DNA of 13,042 nucleotides from Actinotalea sp. (GCA_014360395.1 JACIXM010000109.1:1-13042), one strand, 5' to 3'. Counted from the first letter of the stretch, positions 5,588 through 13,042 are shown. The notes: a model not told the origin generated them from the sequence alone. Translations and numbers: made by a program.

Positions 5588-8143
5588 ATGTTCGAGAGAT
5601 TCACCGACCGTGCCCGTCGCGTGGTCGTCCTCGCCCAGGAAGAGGCGAGGATGCTCAACCACAACTACATCGGGACCGAGCACATCCTGCTCGGGCTCAT
5701 CCACGAGGGCGAGGGCGTCGCCGCCAAGGCCCTGGAGTCGCTCGGCATCTCCCTGGACGCCGTCCGCTCGCAGGTCCAGGAGATCATCGGCGAGGGCCAG
5801 CAGGCCCCCTCGGGTCACATCCCCTTCACGCCGCGCGCGAAGAAGGTCCTCGAGCTGTCCCTGCGCGAGGCCCTGCAGCTGGGCCACAACTACATCGGCA
5901 CCGAGCACATCCTCCTCGGCCTCATCCGCGAGGGGGAGGGCGTCGCTGCGCAGGTCCTCAACAAGCTCGGCGCGGACCTCAACCGCGTGCGCCAGCAGGT
6001 CATCCAGCTCCTTTCCGGCTACCAGGGCAAGGAGCCCGTGGCCTCCGGCGGTCCCGCGGAGGGTCAGCCGTCCGGCTCGGCCGTGCTCGACCAGTTCGGC
6101 CGCAACCTCACGCAGGCCGCGCGCGAGGGCAAGCTCGACCCGGTCATCGGGCGCGAGAAGGAGATCGAGCGGGTCATGCAGGTCCTGTCCCGCCGCACCA
6201 AGAACAACCCGGTCCTCATCGGGGAGCCCGGCGTCGGCAAGACCGCCGTCGTCGAGGGCCTCGCCCAGGACATCGTCCGCGGCGACGTGCCCGAGACGCT
6301 CAAGGACAAGCAGCTGTACACCCTCGACCTCGGCGCCCTGGTCGCCGGCTCCCGGTACCGCGGTGACTTCGAGGAGCGGCTGAAGAAGGTCCTCAAGGAG
6401 ATCCGCACCCGCGGCGACATCATCCTGTTCATCGACGAGATCCACACCCTCGTCGGGGCCGGTGCCGCCGAGGGTGCGATCGACGCGGCGAGCATCCTCA
6501 AGCCGATGCTCGCCCGCGGTGAGCTGCAGACCATCGGCGCGACGACGCTGGAGGAGTACCGCAAGCACGTCGAGAAGGACGCGGCGCTGGAGCGCCGGTT
6601 CCAGCCGATCCAGGTCGCGGAGCCGAACCTCAAGCATGCGATCGAGATCCTCAAGGGCCTGCGGGACCGCTACGAGGCGCACCACCGGGTGTCGATCACC
6701 GACGGCGCGCTCGTGGCCGCCGCGCAGCTGGCGGACCGCTACGTCAACGACCGGTTCCTGCCGGACAAGGCGATCGACCTCATCGACGAGGCGGGCGCGC
6801 GTCTGCGCATCCGCCGGATGACCGCCCCGCCGGAGCTGCGCGAGCTCGACGAGAAGATCGCCGAGGCGCGCCGCGACAAGGAGTCGGCGATCGACGAGCA
6901 GGACTTCGAGAAGGCCGCGCGCCTGCGCGACGTCGAGAAGCAGCTCGGCGTGCAGCGGGCCGAGAAGGAGAAGGCCTGGAAGTCCGGTGACCTCGACACG
7001 GTCGCCGAGGTGGACGAGGAGCTCATCGCCGAGGTGCTGGCGCTGTCCACCGGCATCCCGGTGTTCAAGCTCACCGAGGAGGAGTCCAGCCGCCTGCTGC
7101 ACATGGAGGACGAGCTGCACAAGCGGATCGTCGGCCAGCAGGACGCGATCAAGGCGCTGTCGCAGGCGATCCGCCGTACGCGGGCGGGCCTGAAGGACCC
7201 GAAGCGTCCCGGCGGGTCGTTCATCTTCGCCGGCCCGACCGGCGTCGGGAAGACCGAGCTGGCCAAGGCGCTCGCCGAGTTCCTCTTCGGGGACGAGGAC
7301 GCGCTCATCCAGCTCGACATGAGCGAGTTCTCCGAGAAGCACACGGTCTCGCGGCTGTTCGGCTCGCCCCCCGGCTACGTCGGGTACGACGAGGGCGGCC
7401 AGCTCACCGAGAAGGTGCGCCGCCGGCCGTTCTCGGTCGTGCTCTTCGACGAGGTCGAGAAGGCCCACGCGGACATCTTCAACTCGCTGCTGCAGATCCT
7501 CGAGGACGGTCGCCTGACCGACTCCCAGGGCCGGGTGGTCGACTTCAAGAACACCGTGATCATCATGACCACCAACCTCGGCACGCGGGACATCGCCAAG
7601 GGCGTCCAGACCGGCTTCCAGGCCGGCGGCGACCTGTCGACGTCCTACGAGCGGATGAAGGCCAAGGTCAACGACGAGCTCAAGCAGCACTTCCGGCCCG
7701 AGTTCCTCAACCGCGTCGACGACGTGGTCGTGTTCCCGCAGCTGACGCAGGACGAGATCATCCAGATCGTCGACCTGATGATCGCCCGCCTGGCGCTGCG
7801 GCTGAAGGACAAGGACATGGGCATCGAGCTCACGCCGGCCGCGAAGCAGCTGCTCGCCGAGAAGGGGTACGACCCCGTCCTCGGTGCGCGCCCGCTGCGC
7901 CGCGCGATCCAGCGGGAGATCGAGGACGCGCTGTCGGAGAAGATCCTCTTCGGCGAGCTCCGCCCGGGCCAGACCGTCGTGGTCGACGCCCAGGGCGAGG
8001 GCCTGCTCGGGGAGTTCATCTTCCGCGGCATCGGCAAGGAGGGGGACACCGCGGGCGCCGAGCCGGTCGGCGTCGCCGTCTCCTCCATGCCGCCGCTGAC
8101 GACGACGGACGACGCCCCCGGGGAGGCCGGTCCGCAGTCCTGA
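5588..8143 (+). CDS. clpC: ClpC, Hsp100 AAA+ unfoldase of the ClpCP protease
   Basis: The product is 851 aa, the normal length for actinobacterial ClpC1. The N-domain (about 1-145) is a tandem repeat with a 75-residue period ([14 protein letters not shown] occurs twice), the substrate/adaptor and phospho-arginine binding module. The first AAA+ domain has Walker A GEPGVGKT at 212-219 and Walker [11 protein letters not shown] coiled-coil middle domain of the UVR type lies near 415-465. The second AAA+ domain has Walker A GPTGVGKT at 549-556 and the block [20 protein letters not shown]. The ClpP-docking loop appears as QTGFQ, where LGF or IGF is more usual. Near the end is the sensor-2 motif [16 protein letters not shown], followed by a variable acidic/Pro-rich tail. 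ATG 5588 has AAGGAG 5 nt upstream. ClpC unfolds proteins for the ClpP1P2 peptidase and is essential in mycobacteria. A hairpin terminator follows, so the gene is probably monocistronic. Confidence 0.98.
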   Translation: MFERFTDRARRVVVLAQEEARMLNHNYIGTEHILLGLIHEGEGVAAKALESLGISLDAVRSQVQEIIGEGQQAPSGHIPFTPRAKKVLELSLREALQLGHNYIGTEHILLGLIREGEGVAAQVLNKLGADLNRVRQQVIQLLSGYQGKEPVASGGPAEGQPSGSAVLDQFGRNLTQAAREGKLDPVIGREKEIERVMQVLSRRTKNNPVLIGEPGVGKTAVVEGLAQDIVRGDVPETLKDKQLYTLDLGALVAGSRYRGDFEERLKKVLKEIRTRGDIILFIDEIHTLVGAGAAEGAIDAASILKPMLARGELQTIGATTLEEYRKHVEKDAALERRFQPIQVAEPNLKHAIEILKGLRDRYEAHHRVSITDGALVAAAQLADRYVNDRFLPDKAIDLIDEAGARLRIRRMTAPPELRELDEKIAEARRDKESAIDEQDFEKAARLRDVEKQLGVQRAEKEKAWKSGDLDTVAEVDEELIAEVLALSTGIPVFKLTEEESSRLLHMEDELHKRIVGQQDAIKALSQAIRRTRAGLKDPKRPGGSFIFAGPTGVGKTELAKALAEFLFGDEDALIQLDMSEFSEKHTVSRLFGSPPGYVGYDEGGQLTEKVRRRPFSVVLFDEVEKAHADIFNSLLQILEDGRLTDSQGRVVDFKNTVIIMTTNLGTRDIAKGVQTGFQAGGDLSTSYERMKAKVNDELKQHFRPEFLNRVDDVVVFPQLTQDEIIQIVDLMIARLALRLKDKDMGIELTPAAKQLLAEKGYDPVLGARPLRRAIQREIEDALSEKILFGELRPGQTVVVDAQGEGLLGEFIFRGIGKEGDTAGAEPVGVAVSSMPPLTTTDDAPGEAGPQS

Positions 8144-8164
8144 CGGACCGGACGAGCACGACCG

Positions 8165-8212
8165 ACGACGAGCCCGGGTCGCGAGCCATCCTCGCGGCCC
8201 GGGCTCCGTCGT
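8165..8212 (+). terminator. Hairpin terminator after clpC
   Basis: A stem of about 20 bp with loop CCATC: ACGACGAGCCCGGGTCGCGAG (to 8185) pairs with CTCGCGGCCCGGGCTCCGTCGT (8191-8212). There is one G-T wobble and one bulged C. No T-run follows, as is usual in high-GC actinobacteria. It starts 22 bp after the clpC stop and separates clpC from the pgaC leader. Confidence 0.75.
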
Positions 8213-8289
8213 GCGCGCGAGACGGCGCCGGACGCGCAGTCGGGTGACGGAGCCGGTCAGGGCGGGTGAAAAGACCCTCTCGGGCCTCA

Positions 8290-8302
8290 GGACACGGTGT
8301 CC
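8290..8302. promoter_or_regulatory. Perfect 13-bp palindrome in the pgaC leader, candidate operator
   Basis: GGACACgGTGTCC has perfect 6-bp arms around one central base. It lies 70-82 bp upstream of the pgaC GTG, where a promoter/operator would be expected. As RNA it could form only a weak 5-bp hairpin, so a protein-binding site is the likelier reading. The regulator is unknown. Confidence 0.4.
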
Positions 8303-8317
8303 CACTCCGACGTGCAG

Positions 8318-8336
8318 GGTGCCGATCGTCGGCACC
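8318..8336 (+). repeat. Stable inverted repeat in the pgaC leader
   Basis: GGTGCCGA-TCG-TCGGCACC is an 8-bp perfect stem with a 3-nt loop, ending 35 nt before pgaC. It could be an RNA hairpin in the 5' leader (attenuation, stability) or a second operator. There is no T-run and no recognisable riboswitch core. Confidence 0.45.
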
Positions 8337-8371
8337 GGGCGCACCGTCGTCCGCGACTCCTCGGAGGCGCT

Positions 8372-9625
8372 GTGGAGATCGACGCCCTCGTCAGAGGGCT
8401 GGGGTTGTTCGCCCTCGGGTACCCCGTCGTCATGGCGATCACGTGGATCGTCGGTGGCCTGTACTTCTTCCTCCGCCGGGAGCGGGGTCAGGCGCCGGTC
8501 GAGCTGCCGCCCGCCCTCGACCCCTACCCCCCGGTCACGGTCCTCATCCCGTGCCACGACGAGGGCCCCCATGCCGCGGAGACCATCGCTGCGGTGCTCG
8601 AGCAGCGCTACCCGGACCTCGACGTCATCGCGATCGACGACGGCAGCACGGACGACACGGGGGCCGTGCTGGACCGTCTCGCCGAGCAGGAGCCGCGCCT
8701 GCGGGTCATCCACCTCGCGACCAACCAGGGCAAGGCGGCGGCGCTGAGGATGGGTGCGCTCGCCGCGCGCAGCGAGTACCTGGTGTGCGTCGACGGCGAC
8801 GCGCTCCTGGACGAGTACGCCGTCCCGTGGCTCGTGTCGCATCTCGCTGGCTCGCCCCGCGTCGGTGCCGTCACCGGCAACCCGCGCATCCGCAACCGCT
8901 CCACGCTCCTGGGCAAGCTCCAGGTGGGGGAGTTCAGCTCGATCATCGGCATGATCAAGCGGTCGCAGCGCACCTACGGGCGGCTCTTCACCGTCTCCGG
9001 CGTCGTCTCCGCCTTCCGCCGGACGGCGCTGCACCGGGTCGGCTACTGGTCCGAGTCGGCCGTCACGGAGGACATCGACATCTCCTGGCGGCTGCAGATG
9101 GACCACTGGGACGTCCGGTACGAGCCGCGGGCGCTCTGCTCGATCCTCATGCCGGAGACGCTCCGTGGTCTCTGGCGACAGCGGCTGCGCTGGGCCAGGG
9201 GGGGCGCGCAGGCAGCCCTGGAGCACTCGCGCGGCCTACGGCTGTGGCGCCGTCGGCGGATGTGGCCCATCGTCGCGGAGTACTGGACCAGCGCGGCGTG
9301 GGCGTTCACCGTCGCGCTGCTCGTCGTCGGCTACGGCATCGGGGCCGCGGTACCCGTGCCGGAGTGGGCGGGGCTGGACCTGCTGCGCCCGAGCTGGACG
9401 ACCGTCCTGCTCGCCGCCGTCTGCATGCTGCAGTTCACCGTGAGCCTGCTCATCGACCGACGCTACGAGGCCGGGATCGGGCGGTACCTGTACTGGATGA
9501 TCTGGTACCCGGTCGCCTACTGGCTGCTCTCCTTCCTCACCACCGTGGTGGCCCTGCCCGCGACCCTGCTCGGGGACCGGACGGCCCGTGCCACCTGGAC
9601 CAGCCCGGACCGGGGGTTCCGATGA
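8372..9625 (+). CDS. pgaC: Poly-beta-1,6-N-acetyl-D-glucosamine synthase PgaC (family 2 glycosyltransferase)
   Basis: The product is 417 aa. An N-terminal membrane segment (about 10-31) ends in WIVGGLYFFLRRERG, matching the PgaC/IcaA family. The GT-A catalytic domain follows, with the nucleotide-binding IDDGS at 88-92, the metal-binding VDGDA (Asp141, Asp143), the catalytic TED (Asp234) and the processivity motif QRLRW at 270-274. The block VGEFSSIIGMIKRSQRTYG followed by FTVSGVVSAFRR is specific for PNAG synthases rather than hyaluronan, chitin or cellulose synthases. Three C-terminal membrane segments follow (about 305-325, 345-363 and 372-395). The protein polymerises UDP-GlcNAc at the cytoplasmic membrane. 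GTG 8372 is chosen for GGAGG 4 nt upstream and for matching the family N-terminus; the frame is open further upstream but looks non-coding. The stop overlaps pgaD by 4 bp (ATGA). Confidence 0.92.
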   Translation: MEIDALVRGLGLFALGYPVVMAITWIVGGLYFFLRRERGQAPVELPPALDPYPPVTVLIPCHDEGPHAAETIAAVLEQRYPDLDVIAIDDGSTDDTGAVLDRLAEQEPRLRVIHLATNQGKAAALRMGALAARSEYLVCVDGDALLDEYAVPWLVSHLAGSPRVGAVTGNPRIRNRSTLLGKLQVGEFSSIIGMIKRSQRTYGRLFTVSGVVSAFRRTALHRVGYWSESAVTEDIDISWRLQMDHWDVRYEPRALCSILMPETLRGLWRQRLRWARGGAQAALEHSRGLRLWRRRRMWPIVAEYWTSAAWAFTVALLVVGYGIGAAVPVPEWAGLDLLRPSWTTVLLAAVCMLQFTVSLLIDRRYEAGIGRYLYWMIWYPVAYWLLSFLTTVVALPATLLGDRTARATWTSPDRGFR

Positions 9626-10164
9626 GAACGCAGGACGCCGTCATCAGCCGGCCCGAGAGGGTGCCACGGGTGCGCCACGGGGTCTTCACGGCGCTGACCG
9701 CCGTGGCGTGGACCGGGTTCGTCTGGCTGCTCGCGCCGCTCCTCACGCTGCTGCTGTGGGCTGCGGGTGCTGCCACCCTCTACGAGGAGGCCGTCGCGCG
9801 CTTCGGCGACGTGCAGCCCGGCGTCCTGGTGGGCGTCATCGGGGCCGCCCTGGGGCTCGCCGCCGTCCTCGTCGTCTGGGCGCAGGGTCAGCGCCGTCGG
9901 TTCGCCGGTGCCGAGCGCCGGCGTCGGCCCGAGGACGTCGAGCAGTCCGAGGTCGCCGCGGCACTCGGCGCGTCGCCCGACGTCACCGCCGTGCTCCGGA
10001 CGGGTCGCGTCGTGGTCGTGCACGTGGACGAGGCGGGCCGGCCCGTGCGCGCGGAGGTCGTCCCGGCGTCGTGGTCGGGAGTGCCCGCCCCGCGACGGGC
10101 GCCCGTGGGCGGCACCGTCACCCCGGAGCCGCCGTCCGCCCTGGAGCCCGCCCCGGTGCCGTGA
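9622..10164 (+). CDS. pgaD: PgaD-like subunit of the PNAG synthase
   Basis: The product is 180 aa. Two membrane segments (about 22-50 and 67-87) are followed by a soluble part. The layout resembles E. coli PgaD: W-x-x-F in the first helix, a VVWAQGQRRRF turn after the second, then a RTGRVVVVHVDEAG strand pair. In E. coli PgaD binds PgaC, is needed for polymerisation and forms part of the cyclic-di-GMP response. Sequence conservation in this family is low, so the call rests partly on the 4-bp overlap with pgaC. About 30 C-terminal residues (150-180) are Pro/Ala-rich and absent from the E. coli protein. ATG 9622 has GGGGG 5 nt upstream. No pgaA, pgaB, icaB or icaC homologue lies nearby; the next gene is convergent. 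Confidence 0.78.
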   Translation: MRTQDAVISRPERVPRVRHGVFTALTAVAWTGFVWLLAPLLTLLLWAAGAATLYEEAVARFGDVQPGVLVGVIGAALGLAAVLVVWAQGQRRRFAGAERRRRPEDVEQSEVAAALGASPDVTAVLRTGRVVVVHVDEAGRPVRAEVVPASWSGVPAPRRAPVGGTVTPEPPSALEPAPVP

Positions 10165-10165
10165 C

Positions 10166-10183
10166 GGCCGACCGCGTTCGGCC
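10166..10183. terminator. Short hairpin between the convergent pgaD and trmL genes
   Basis: GGCCGA-CCGCGT-TCGGCC is a perfect 6-bp stem with a 6-nt loop in the 36-bp gap between two convergent genes, starting right after the pgaD stop. It could act as a weak bidirectional terminator. The stem is short and has no T-run. Confidence 0.45.
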
Positions 10184-10200
10184 TCCCTGGCGTCCCCGTG

Positions 10201-10665
10201 TCAGGCACCCCCGGGGAAGCCGAGCTGGCGCCAGGCCTCGTACGTCGCGACCGCCGCGGCGTTGGCCAGGTTCATCGACCGGCGGCCGGGGAGCATGGGG
10301 ATCCGGACCTGCGCGGTGACCTCCGGCCGGGCGAGCACCTCCGGCGGCAGGCCCGTCGGCTCGGGCCCGAAGAGCAGGACGTCGTCGGCCCGGTACGCCA
10401 CGTCCGTCGAGCGCGTCCTGGCCTGCGTCGTGAACGCGATGACGCGGGCCGGGCCGACGGCGAGCAGCGCGGCGTCGAGGTCCGGGTGCACGACGACGTG
10501 CGCGAGGTCGTGGTAGTCCAGGCCGGCGCGCCGCAGCTTCGCCTCGGACAGGTCGAAGCCGAGGGGCTCGACGAGGTGCAGCTCCGCACCGGTGCCGGCG
10601 CACATCCGGATGGCGTTGCCGGTGTTCCCGGCGATCCGGGGCTCGAAGAACATCACGCGCAGCAC
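10201..10665 (-). CDS. trmL: tRNA (cytidine(34)-2'-O)-methyltransferase, SPOUT family
   Basis: The product is 154 aa; E. coli TrmL is 157. All three SPOUT motifs are present in order: FEPRIAGNTGN with NTGN at 14-17, GPEPTGLP at 100-107 and IPM...RSMNLANA at 122-136, which form the trefoil-knot SAM site. The ending YEAWRQLGFPGG is almost the TrmL standard. The enzyme 2'-O-methylates the wobble ribose of tRNA-Leu isoacceptors. The start is GTG 10665; an ATG four codons later (10653) is a weaker alternative because the family N-terminus LRVMFFEP would be lost. Upstream on this strand, GACGAT (plus 10673-10678) lies 7 nt before the GTG and no Shine-Dalgarno is seen, so a leaderless transcript is likely. 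It is divergent from the Fur-family gene across 74 bp. Confidence 0.92.
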   Translation of the reverse strand: MLRVMFFEPRIAGNTGNAIRMCAGTGAELHLVEPLGFDLSEAKLRRAGLDYHDLAHVVVHPDLDAALLAVGPARVIAFTTQARTRSTDVAYRADDVLLFGPEPTGLPPEVLARPEVTAQVRIPMLPGRRSMNLANAAAVATYEAWRQLGFPGGA

Positions 10666-10703
10666 GGCACAGATCGTCGCACCCGGGGGCGCTGATGCCT
10701 TGT

Positions 10704-10718
10704 CTGGAACCGTTCCAG
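10704..10718. promoter_or_regulatory. Perfect 15-bp palindrome, candidate Fur/CatR operator
   Basis: CTGGAACcGTTCCAG has 7-bp perfect arms around one central base. It lies 21 bp before the ATG of the Fur-family regulator and 38 bp before trmL on the other strand. Fur-family catalase regulators of actinobacteria (FurA, CatR) are autoregulators that bind inverted repeats at their own promoters, so this is the natural candidate. The assignment rests on position and symmetry; no second copy is seen before the catalase gene. Confidence 0.6.
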
Positions 10719-10739
10719 GAAGCGTGACAGGGTGAGCCG

Positions 10740-11201
10740 ATGACGACGTCCACGGAGCGGCTCCGGGCGGCCGGCCTGCGGGTCACCGCGCCGCGGCTGG
10801 CCGTGCTCGAAGCCCTGGACGCCGCTCGCGTCGCCGGCGGCGACCACCACCTCACCGTCGCCGACGTCGCCGCCCGGGTCCGGGAGCGGCGCGGCTCGCT
10901 GTCCACCCAGGCCGCGTACGACTGCCTCGACGCCCTCGTCGGCGCCGGGCTCGCCCGGCGCATCGAGCCCGCGGGCCGACCGGCCCTGTACGAGGCGCGG
11001 GCAGGGGACAACCACCACCACGTCGTGTGCCGGGGGTGCGGCGCCACGGCGGACGTCGACTGCGCAGAAGGCGCGGCGCCGTGCCTGGCGCCCACGCGGC
11101 ACCCTCCCGGCTTCGTCGTCGACGAGGCCGAGGTGATCTTCTGGGGCCGGTGCGCGACCTGCGCGACCGGACCCGGACCCGACGGGGGCCGCGGGGGCTG
11201 A
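10740..11201 (+). CDS. Fur-family peroxide/iron-responsive repressor (CatR/FurA type)
   Basis: The product is 153 aa. The N-terminal winged helix ([20 protein letters not shown], then [13 protein letters not shown]) is followed by the dimerisation domain. Two CxxC pairs for structural zinc are present, Cys97/Cys100 (CRGC) and Cys138/Cys141 (CATC). Regulatory-metal ligands by comparison with PerR are His36 or His37, His92, His94 and Asp105, with Glu85 a possible fifth. [11 protein letters not shown]...DVDC and [11 protein letters not shown] are typical of the FurA/CatR group that controls catalases. The repressor would lose DNA binding when a metal-bound His is oxidised by peroxide. ATG 10740 is preceded by a moderate AGGGTGAG. 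The gene sits 88 bp upstream of the catalase gene with no obvious terminator or promoter between, so one operon is likely. Confidence 0.93.
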   Translation: MTTSTERLRAAGLRVTAPRLAVLEALDAARVAGGDHHLTVADVAARVRERRGSLSTQAAYDCLDALVGAGLARRIEPAGRPALYEARAGDNHHHVVCRGCGATADVDCAEGAAPCLAPTRHPPGFVVDEAEVIFWGRCATCATGPGPDGGRGG

Positions 11202-11289
11202 GGCCGCCGGTCCGTCCGGGCGCAGGGGGGAGCAGGGGCAGGACCGCTTCGCCGTGCGTCACCACCACCCGCACGACGAGAGGAACGGC
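11202..11289 (+). other. Spacer between the Fur-family gene and katA
   Basis: The 88 bp contain no strong hairpin and no clear promoter, which favours cotranscription. A GAGAGGA at 11278-11284 is the katA ribosome binding site. An in-frame GTG at 11254 would add 12 residues, including three consecutive His. Confidence 0.5.
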
Positions 11290-12945
11290 ATGACCGACGG
11301 CGCTGACCAGACCACCACCCCGGGTGACGACCGCCCGGTGCTCACCACCCGGCAGGGCCACCCGGTCCACGACAACCAGAACCAGCGGACGGTCGGCGCG
11401 CGCGGACCGGCCACGCTCGAGAACTACCAGCTGCTGGAGAAGATCAGCCACTTCGACCGGGAGCGGATCCCCGAGCGGGTGGTCCACGCGCGCGGCGCCG
11501 TCGCGTTCGGGACCTTCGAGCCGACCGGTCGGTGGGGCGACGAGCCGATCTCCCGGTACACCCGGGCGAAGCTCTTCCAGGAGGCGGGCGCGCGCACGGA
11601 GGTCGCCGTCCGGTTCTCCACCGTCATCGGCGGCCGGGACTCCTCCGAGGCGGCGCGGGACCCCCGCGGCTTCGCGGTGAAGTTCTACACCGAGGACGGC
11701 AACTGGGACCTCGTCGGCAACAACCTCGGGGTCTTCTTCATCCGCGACGCCATCAAGTTCCCGGACGTCATCCACGCGCTCAAGCCGGACCCGGTGACCT
11801 TCCGCCAGGAGCCCGCGCGGATCTTCGACTTCATGTCGCAGACGCCGGAGTCGATGCACATGCTCGTCAACCTGTTCTCCCCCCGCGGCATCCCGGCGAG
11901 CTACCGCACCCAGCAGGGCTTCGGCGTCAACACCTACACGTGGGTCAACGCCGAGGGCGACACGCACCTGGTCAAGTACCACTGGATCCCGACGGTCGGG
12001 GTGCGCAGCCTCACCGAGGCCGACGCCGCGGCGATCCAGGCCGGGGACCTCGGCCACGCCTCGAAGGACCTGTACGACGCCATCGAGGCCGGTGACTTCC
12101 CGGAGTGGGAGCTGCGGGTGCAGATCATGACGGACGAGGAGCACCCCGAGCTCGACTTCGACCCCCTCGACGACACCAAGGTCTGGCCGGAGAACGAGTT
12201 CCCGCCGCGCCCGGTCGGGCGGATGGTGCTCGACCGGAACGTGACGAACCACCACACGCAGAACGAGCAGATCGCGTTCGGCACCGGCGTGCTCGTCGAC
12301 GGCCTGGACTTCTCCGACGACAAGATGCTCGTCGGGCGGACGTTCTCCTACTCCGACACCCAGCGCTACCGGGTGGGCCCGAACTACCTGCAGCTGCCGG
12401 TCAACCAGCCGCGGGCCGCGGTGCGCACCAACCAGCAGGGCGGTCCGATGGCGTACCACGTGGACCCCACGGGCTCGAACCCGCACGTCAACTACGAGCC
12501 GTCGATCACCGGCGGCCTGCGCGAGGCGCCGGCCCCGGCGCACGACGAGCAGGGACCGGAGATCGTCGGTCGCCTGACCCGAGCGCGCCTGCCGCGGACG
12601 GACGACTACACCCAGGCGGGTCAGCGCTACCAGCTGATGGAGCGGTGGGAGCAGGACGACCTGGTGCGCAACCTCGTCGACGGGATCGGCGAGGCGGTCC
12701 GCGAGGTGCGGGAGCGCATGGTCTGGCACCTCCTGATGTGCGACGACGAGCTGGGCCAGCGCGTCGGTGAGGGCCTCGGCCTCACCGCCGACGACGTCCG
12801 GCACCTCCCGCCGCTGGCGAGCCAGACGTTGTCCGACGACGAGCTGGCGCGGCTGGCGAACCTCGGCAAGAACGGCCCGCGTGACGTCACGGGCCTGCAG
12901 ATGACGCACTGCGTGCCGAACGAGCGGGTCGTCGTCGCGGGCTGA
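11290..12945 (+). CDS. katA: Monofunctional haem catalase
   Basis: The product is 551 aa, in the size range of small-subunit monofunctional catalases (not the >650-aa large-subunit type). It disproportionates hydrogen peroxide to water and oxygen in the cytoplasm. Catalytic His66 (ERVVHARGA), distal Asn144 (VGNN) and the proximal haem ligand Tyr354 (RTFSYSDTQ, with Arg350) are all present. The core runs from VRFSTVIGG and [22 protein letters not shown] through [11 protein letters not shown]. The C-terminal helical region (about 440-551) is somewhat longer than in minimal clade-3 enzymes and ends in [13 protein letters not shown] 11290 is supported by GAGAGGA 6 nt upstream; GTG 11254 is possible but has no better site. 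Regulation by the upstream Fur-family protein is strongly implied by gene order. A 14-bp-stem terminator follows. Confidence 0.97.
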   Translation: MTDGADQTTTPGDDRPVLTTRQGHPVHDNQNQRTVGARGPATLENYQLLEKISHFDRERIPERVVHARGAVAFGTFEPTGRWGDEPISRYTRAKLFQEAGARTEVAVRFSTVIGGRDSSEAARDPRGFAVKFYTEDGNWDLVGNNLGVFFIRDAIKFPDVIHALKPDPVTFRQEPARIFDFMSQTPESMHMLVNLFSPRGIPASYRTQQGFGVNTYTWVNAEGDTHLVKYHWIPTVGVRSLTEADAAAIQAGDLGHASKDLYDAIEAGDFPEWELRVQIMTDEEHPELDFDPLDDTKVWPENEFPPRPVGRMVLDRNVTNHHTQNEQIAFGTGVLVDGLDFSDDKMLVGRTFSYSDTQRYRVGPNYLQLPVNQPRAAVRTNQQGGPMAYHVDPTGSNPHVNYEPSITGGLREAPAPAHDEQGPEIVGRLTRARLPRTDDYTQAGQRYQLMERWEQDDLVRNLVDGIGEAVREVRERMVWHLLMCDDELGQRVGEGLGLTADDVRHLPPLASQTLSDDELARLANLGKNGPRDVTGLQMTHCVPNERVVVAG

Positions 12946-12950
12946 GCCCG

Positions 12951-12996
12951 CGGGCGGACGGGCGCGCGGGTCGGGACCGCCCCGCCCGTCCGCCCG
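12951..12996 (+). terminator. GC-rich hairpin terminator after katA
   Basis: CGGGCGGACGGGCG (12951-12964) pairs perfectly with CGCCCGTCCGCCCG (12983-12996): a 14-bp uninterrupted stem with an 18-nt loop, starting 6 bp after the katA stop. No T-run follows. The 3' arm also reads as two tandem CGCCCGTC units. Confidence 0.75.
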
Positions 12997-12997
12997 T

Positions 12998-13010
12998 CCG
13001 CCTCCGGCGG
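12998..13010. repeat. Small hairpin CCGCC-TCC-GGCGG after the katA terminator
   Basis: A perfect 5-bp stem with a 3-nt loop lies two bases beyond the main hairpin. It may be part of a tandem terminator. The remaining 32 bases of the window show no gene. Confidence 0.35.
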
Positions 13011-13042
13011 AACCCCTCGACGTCCGGACCGCCCGGGGCCAG

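Larger units (their letters stand above)
8213..8371 (+). promoter_or_regulatory. pgaC upstream leader, 159 nt, with two dyads
   Basis: No convincing gene lies here. The region holds a short A-rich patch (GTGAAAAGACC, within a possible GGGT/ACCC 4-bp stem at 8264-8277), a perfect palindrome at 8290-8302 and a strong small hairpin at 8318-8336. The GGAGG ribosome binding site is at 8363-8367. I could not place a clear -10/-35 pair. The region must contain the pgaC promoter if the preceding hairpin terminates transcription. Confidence 0.45.

Noticed and set aside
5659..5952. DNA direct repeat with a 225-bp period at the start of clpC
   Set aside because: It is explained by the normal tandem repeat of the Clp N-domain (75 residues each), not by a mobile or recent duplication.
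8213..8371. Cyclic-di-GMP (GEMM-I) riboswitch upstream of pgaC
   Set aside because: It would fit the biology, but the conserved core sequences (such as GCAAAGCC and the GNRA tetraloop/receptor pattern) are not present.
8297..8371. Earlier start codon for pgaC (GTG 8297)
   Set aside because: It would add 25 residues with no membrane or family character and lies inside the palindrome; GTG 8372 has GGAGG at the right distance.
2891..9226. Uninterrupted minus-strand frame of about 2,100 codons spanning dtd to pgaC
   Set aside because: It runs antisense to six convincing genes. Long open antisense frames arise from extreme GC bias at third codon positions, and the translation is Arg/Leu/Asp-rich with no recognisable domain.
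1..13042. Mobile element, CRISPR array, toxin-antitoxin or phage-defence system
   Set aside because: No transposase, integrase, terminal repeats, regular spaced repeats, small overlapping toxin/antitoxin genes or composition shift were seen.

Overview
The window is very GC-rich DNA with frequent GTG starts, overlapping stop/start codons and strong third-position G/C. This points to an actinobacterium. The gene content (DUF2516, a CatR/FurA-type regulator beside a catalase, ClpC, asparaginase II, a half-size FUSC protein) fits Micrococcales, perhaps a Cellulomonas-like organism; the genus is a guess. Coding density is high. I see no tRNA, rRNA, CRISPR array, insertion sequence or phage gene.

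Layout. (A) 1-3910, plus strand: the 3' part of a YgfZ/GcvT-like folate-binding protein, a FUSC-family membrane protein, a small DUF2516 membrane protein, asparaginase II and D-aminoacyl-tRNA deacylase (dtd). The last three are joined by 4-bp and 1-bp overlaps. (B) 3916-4776, minus strand: an aldo/keto reductase that runs tail-to-tail into dtd. (C) 4946-5473: a macrodomain protein of the ADP-ribose-metabolite deacetylase type. (D) 5588-8143: clpC, the Hsp100 unfoldase of the ClpCP protease. Its 114-bp upstream region holds a good match to the ClgR activator box and a separate perfect palindrome. A strong hairpin terminator follows the gene. (E) 8372-10164: pgaC-pgaD, a synthase pair for poly-beta-1,6-N-acetylglucosamine, preceded by a 159-nt leader with two dyads. 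(F) 10201-10665, minus strand: trmL, a tRNA wobble-ribose methyltransferase. (G) 10740-12945: a Fur-family regulator and a monofunctional haem catalase, probably one operon. A 15-bp perfect palindrome lies upstream of the regulator and a long GC-rich hairpin follows the catalase.

How the parts work together. Region A combines Fe-S or one-carbon housekeeping (YgfZ), amide hydrolysis (asparaginase) and translation quality control (DTD). Region D is proteostasis, probably under ClgR. Region E is a compact exopolysaccharide (biofilm) module with no deacetylase or export partner next to it. Region G is a self-contained peroxide-response unit. Three genes (DUF2516, macrodomain, trmL) have a -10-like hexamer only 6-7 nt before the start codon, which suggests leaderless transcripts.

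Most of the window is ordinary actinobacterial chromosome. No clearly novel multi-gene system is visible. The parts most worth a second look are the non-coding regulatory elements and the orphan pgaCD pair.
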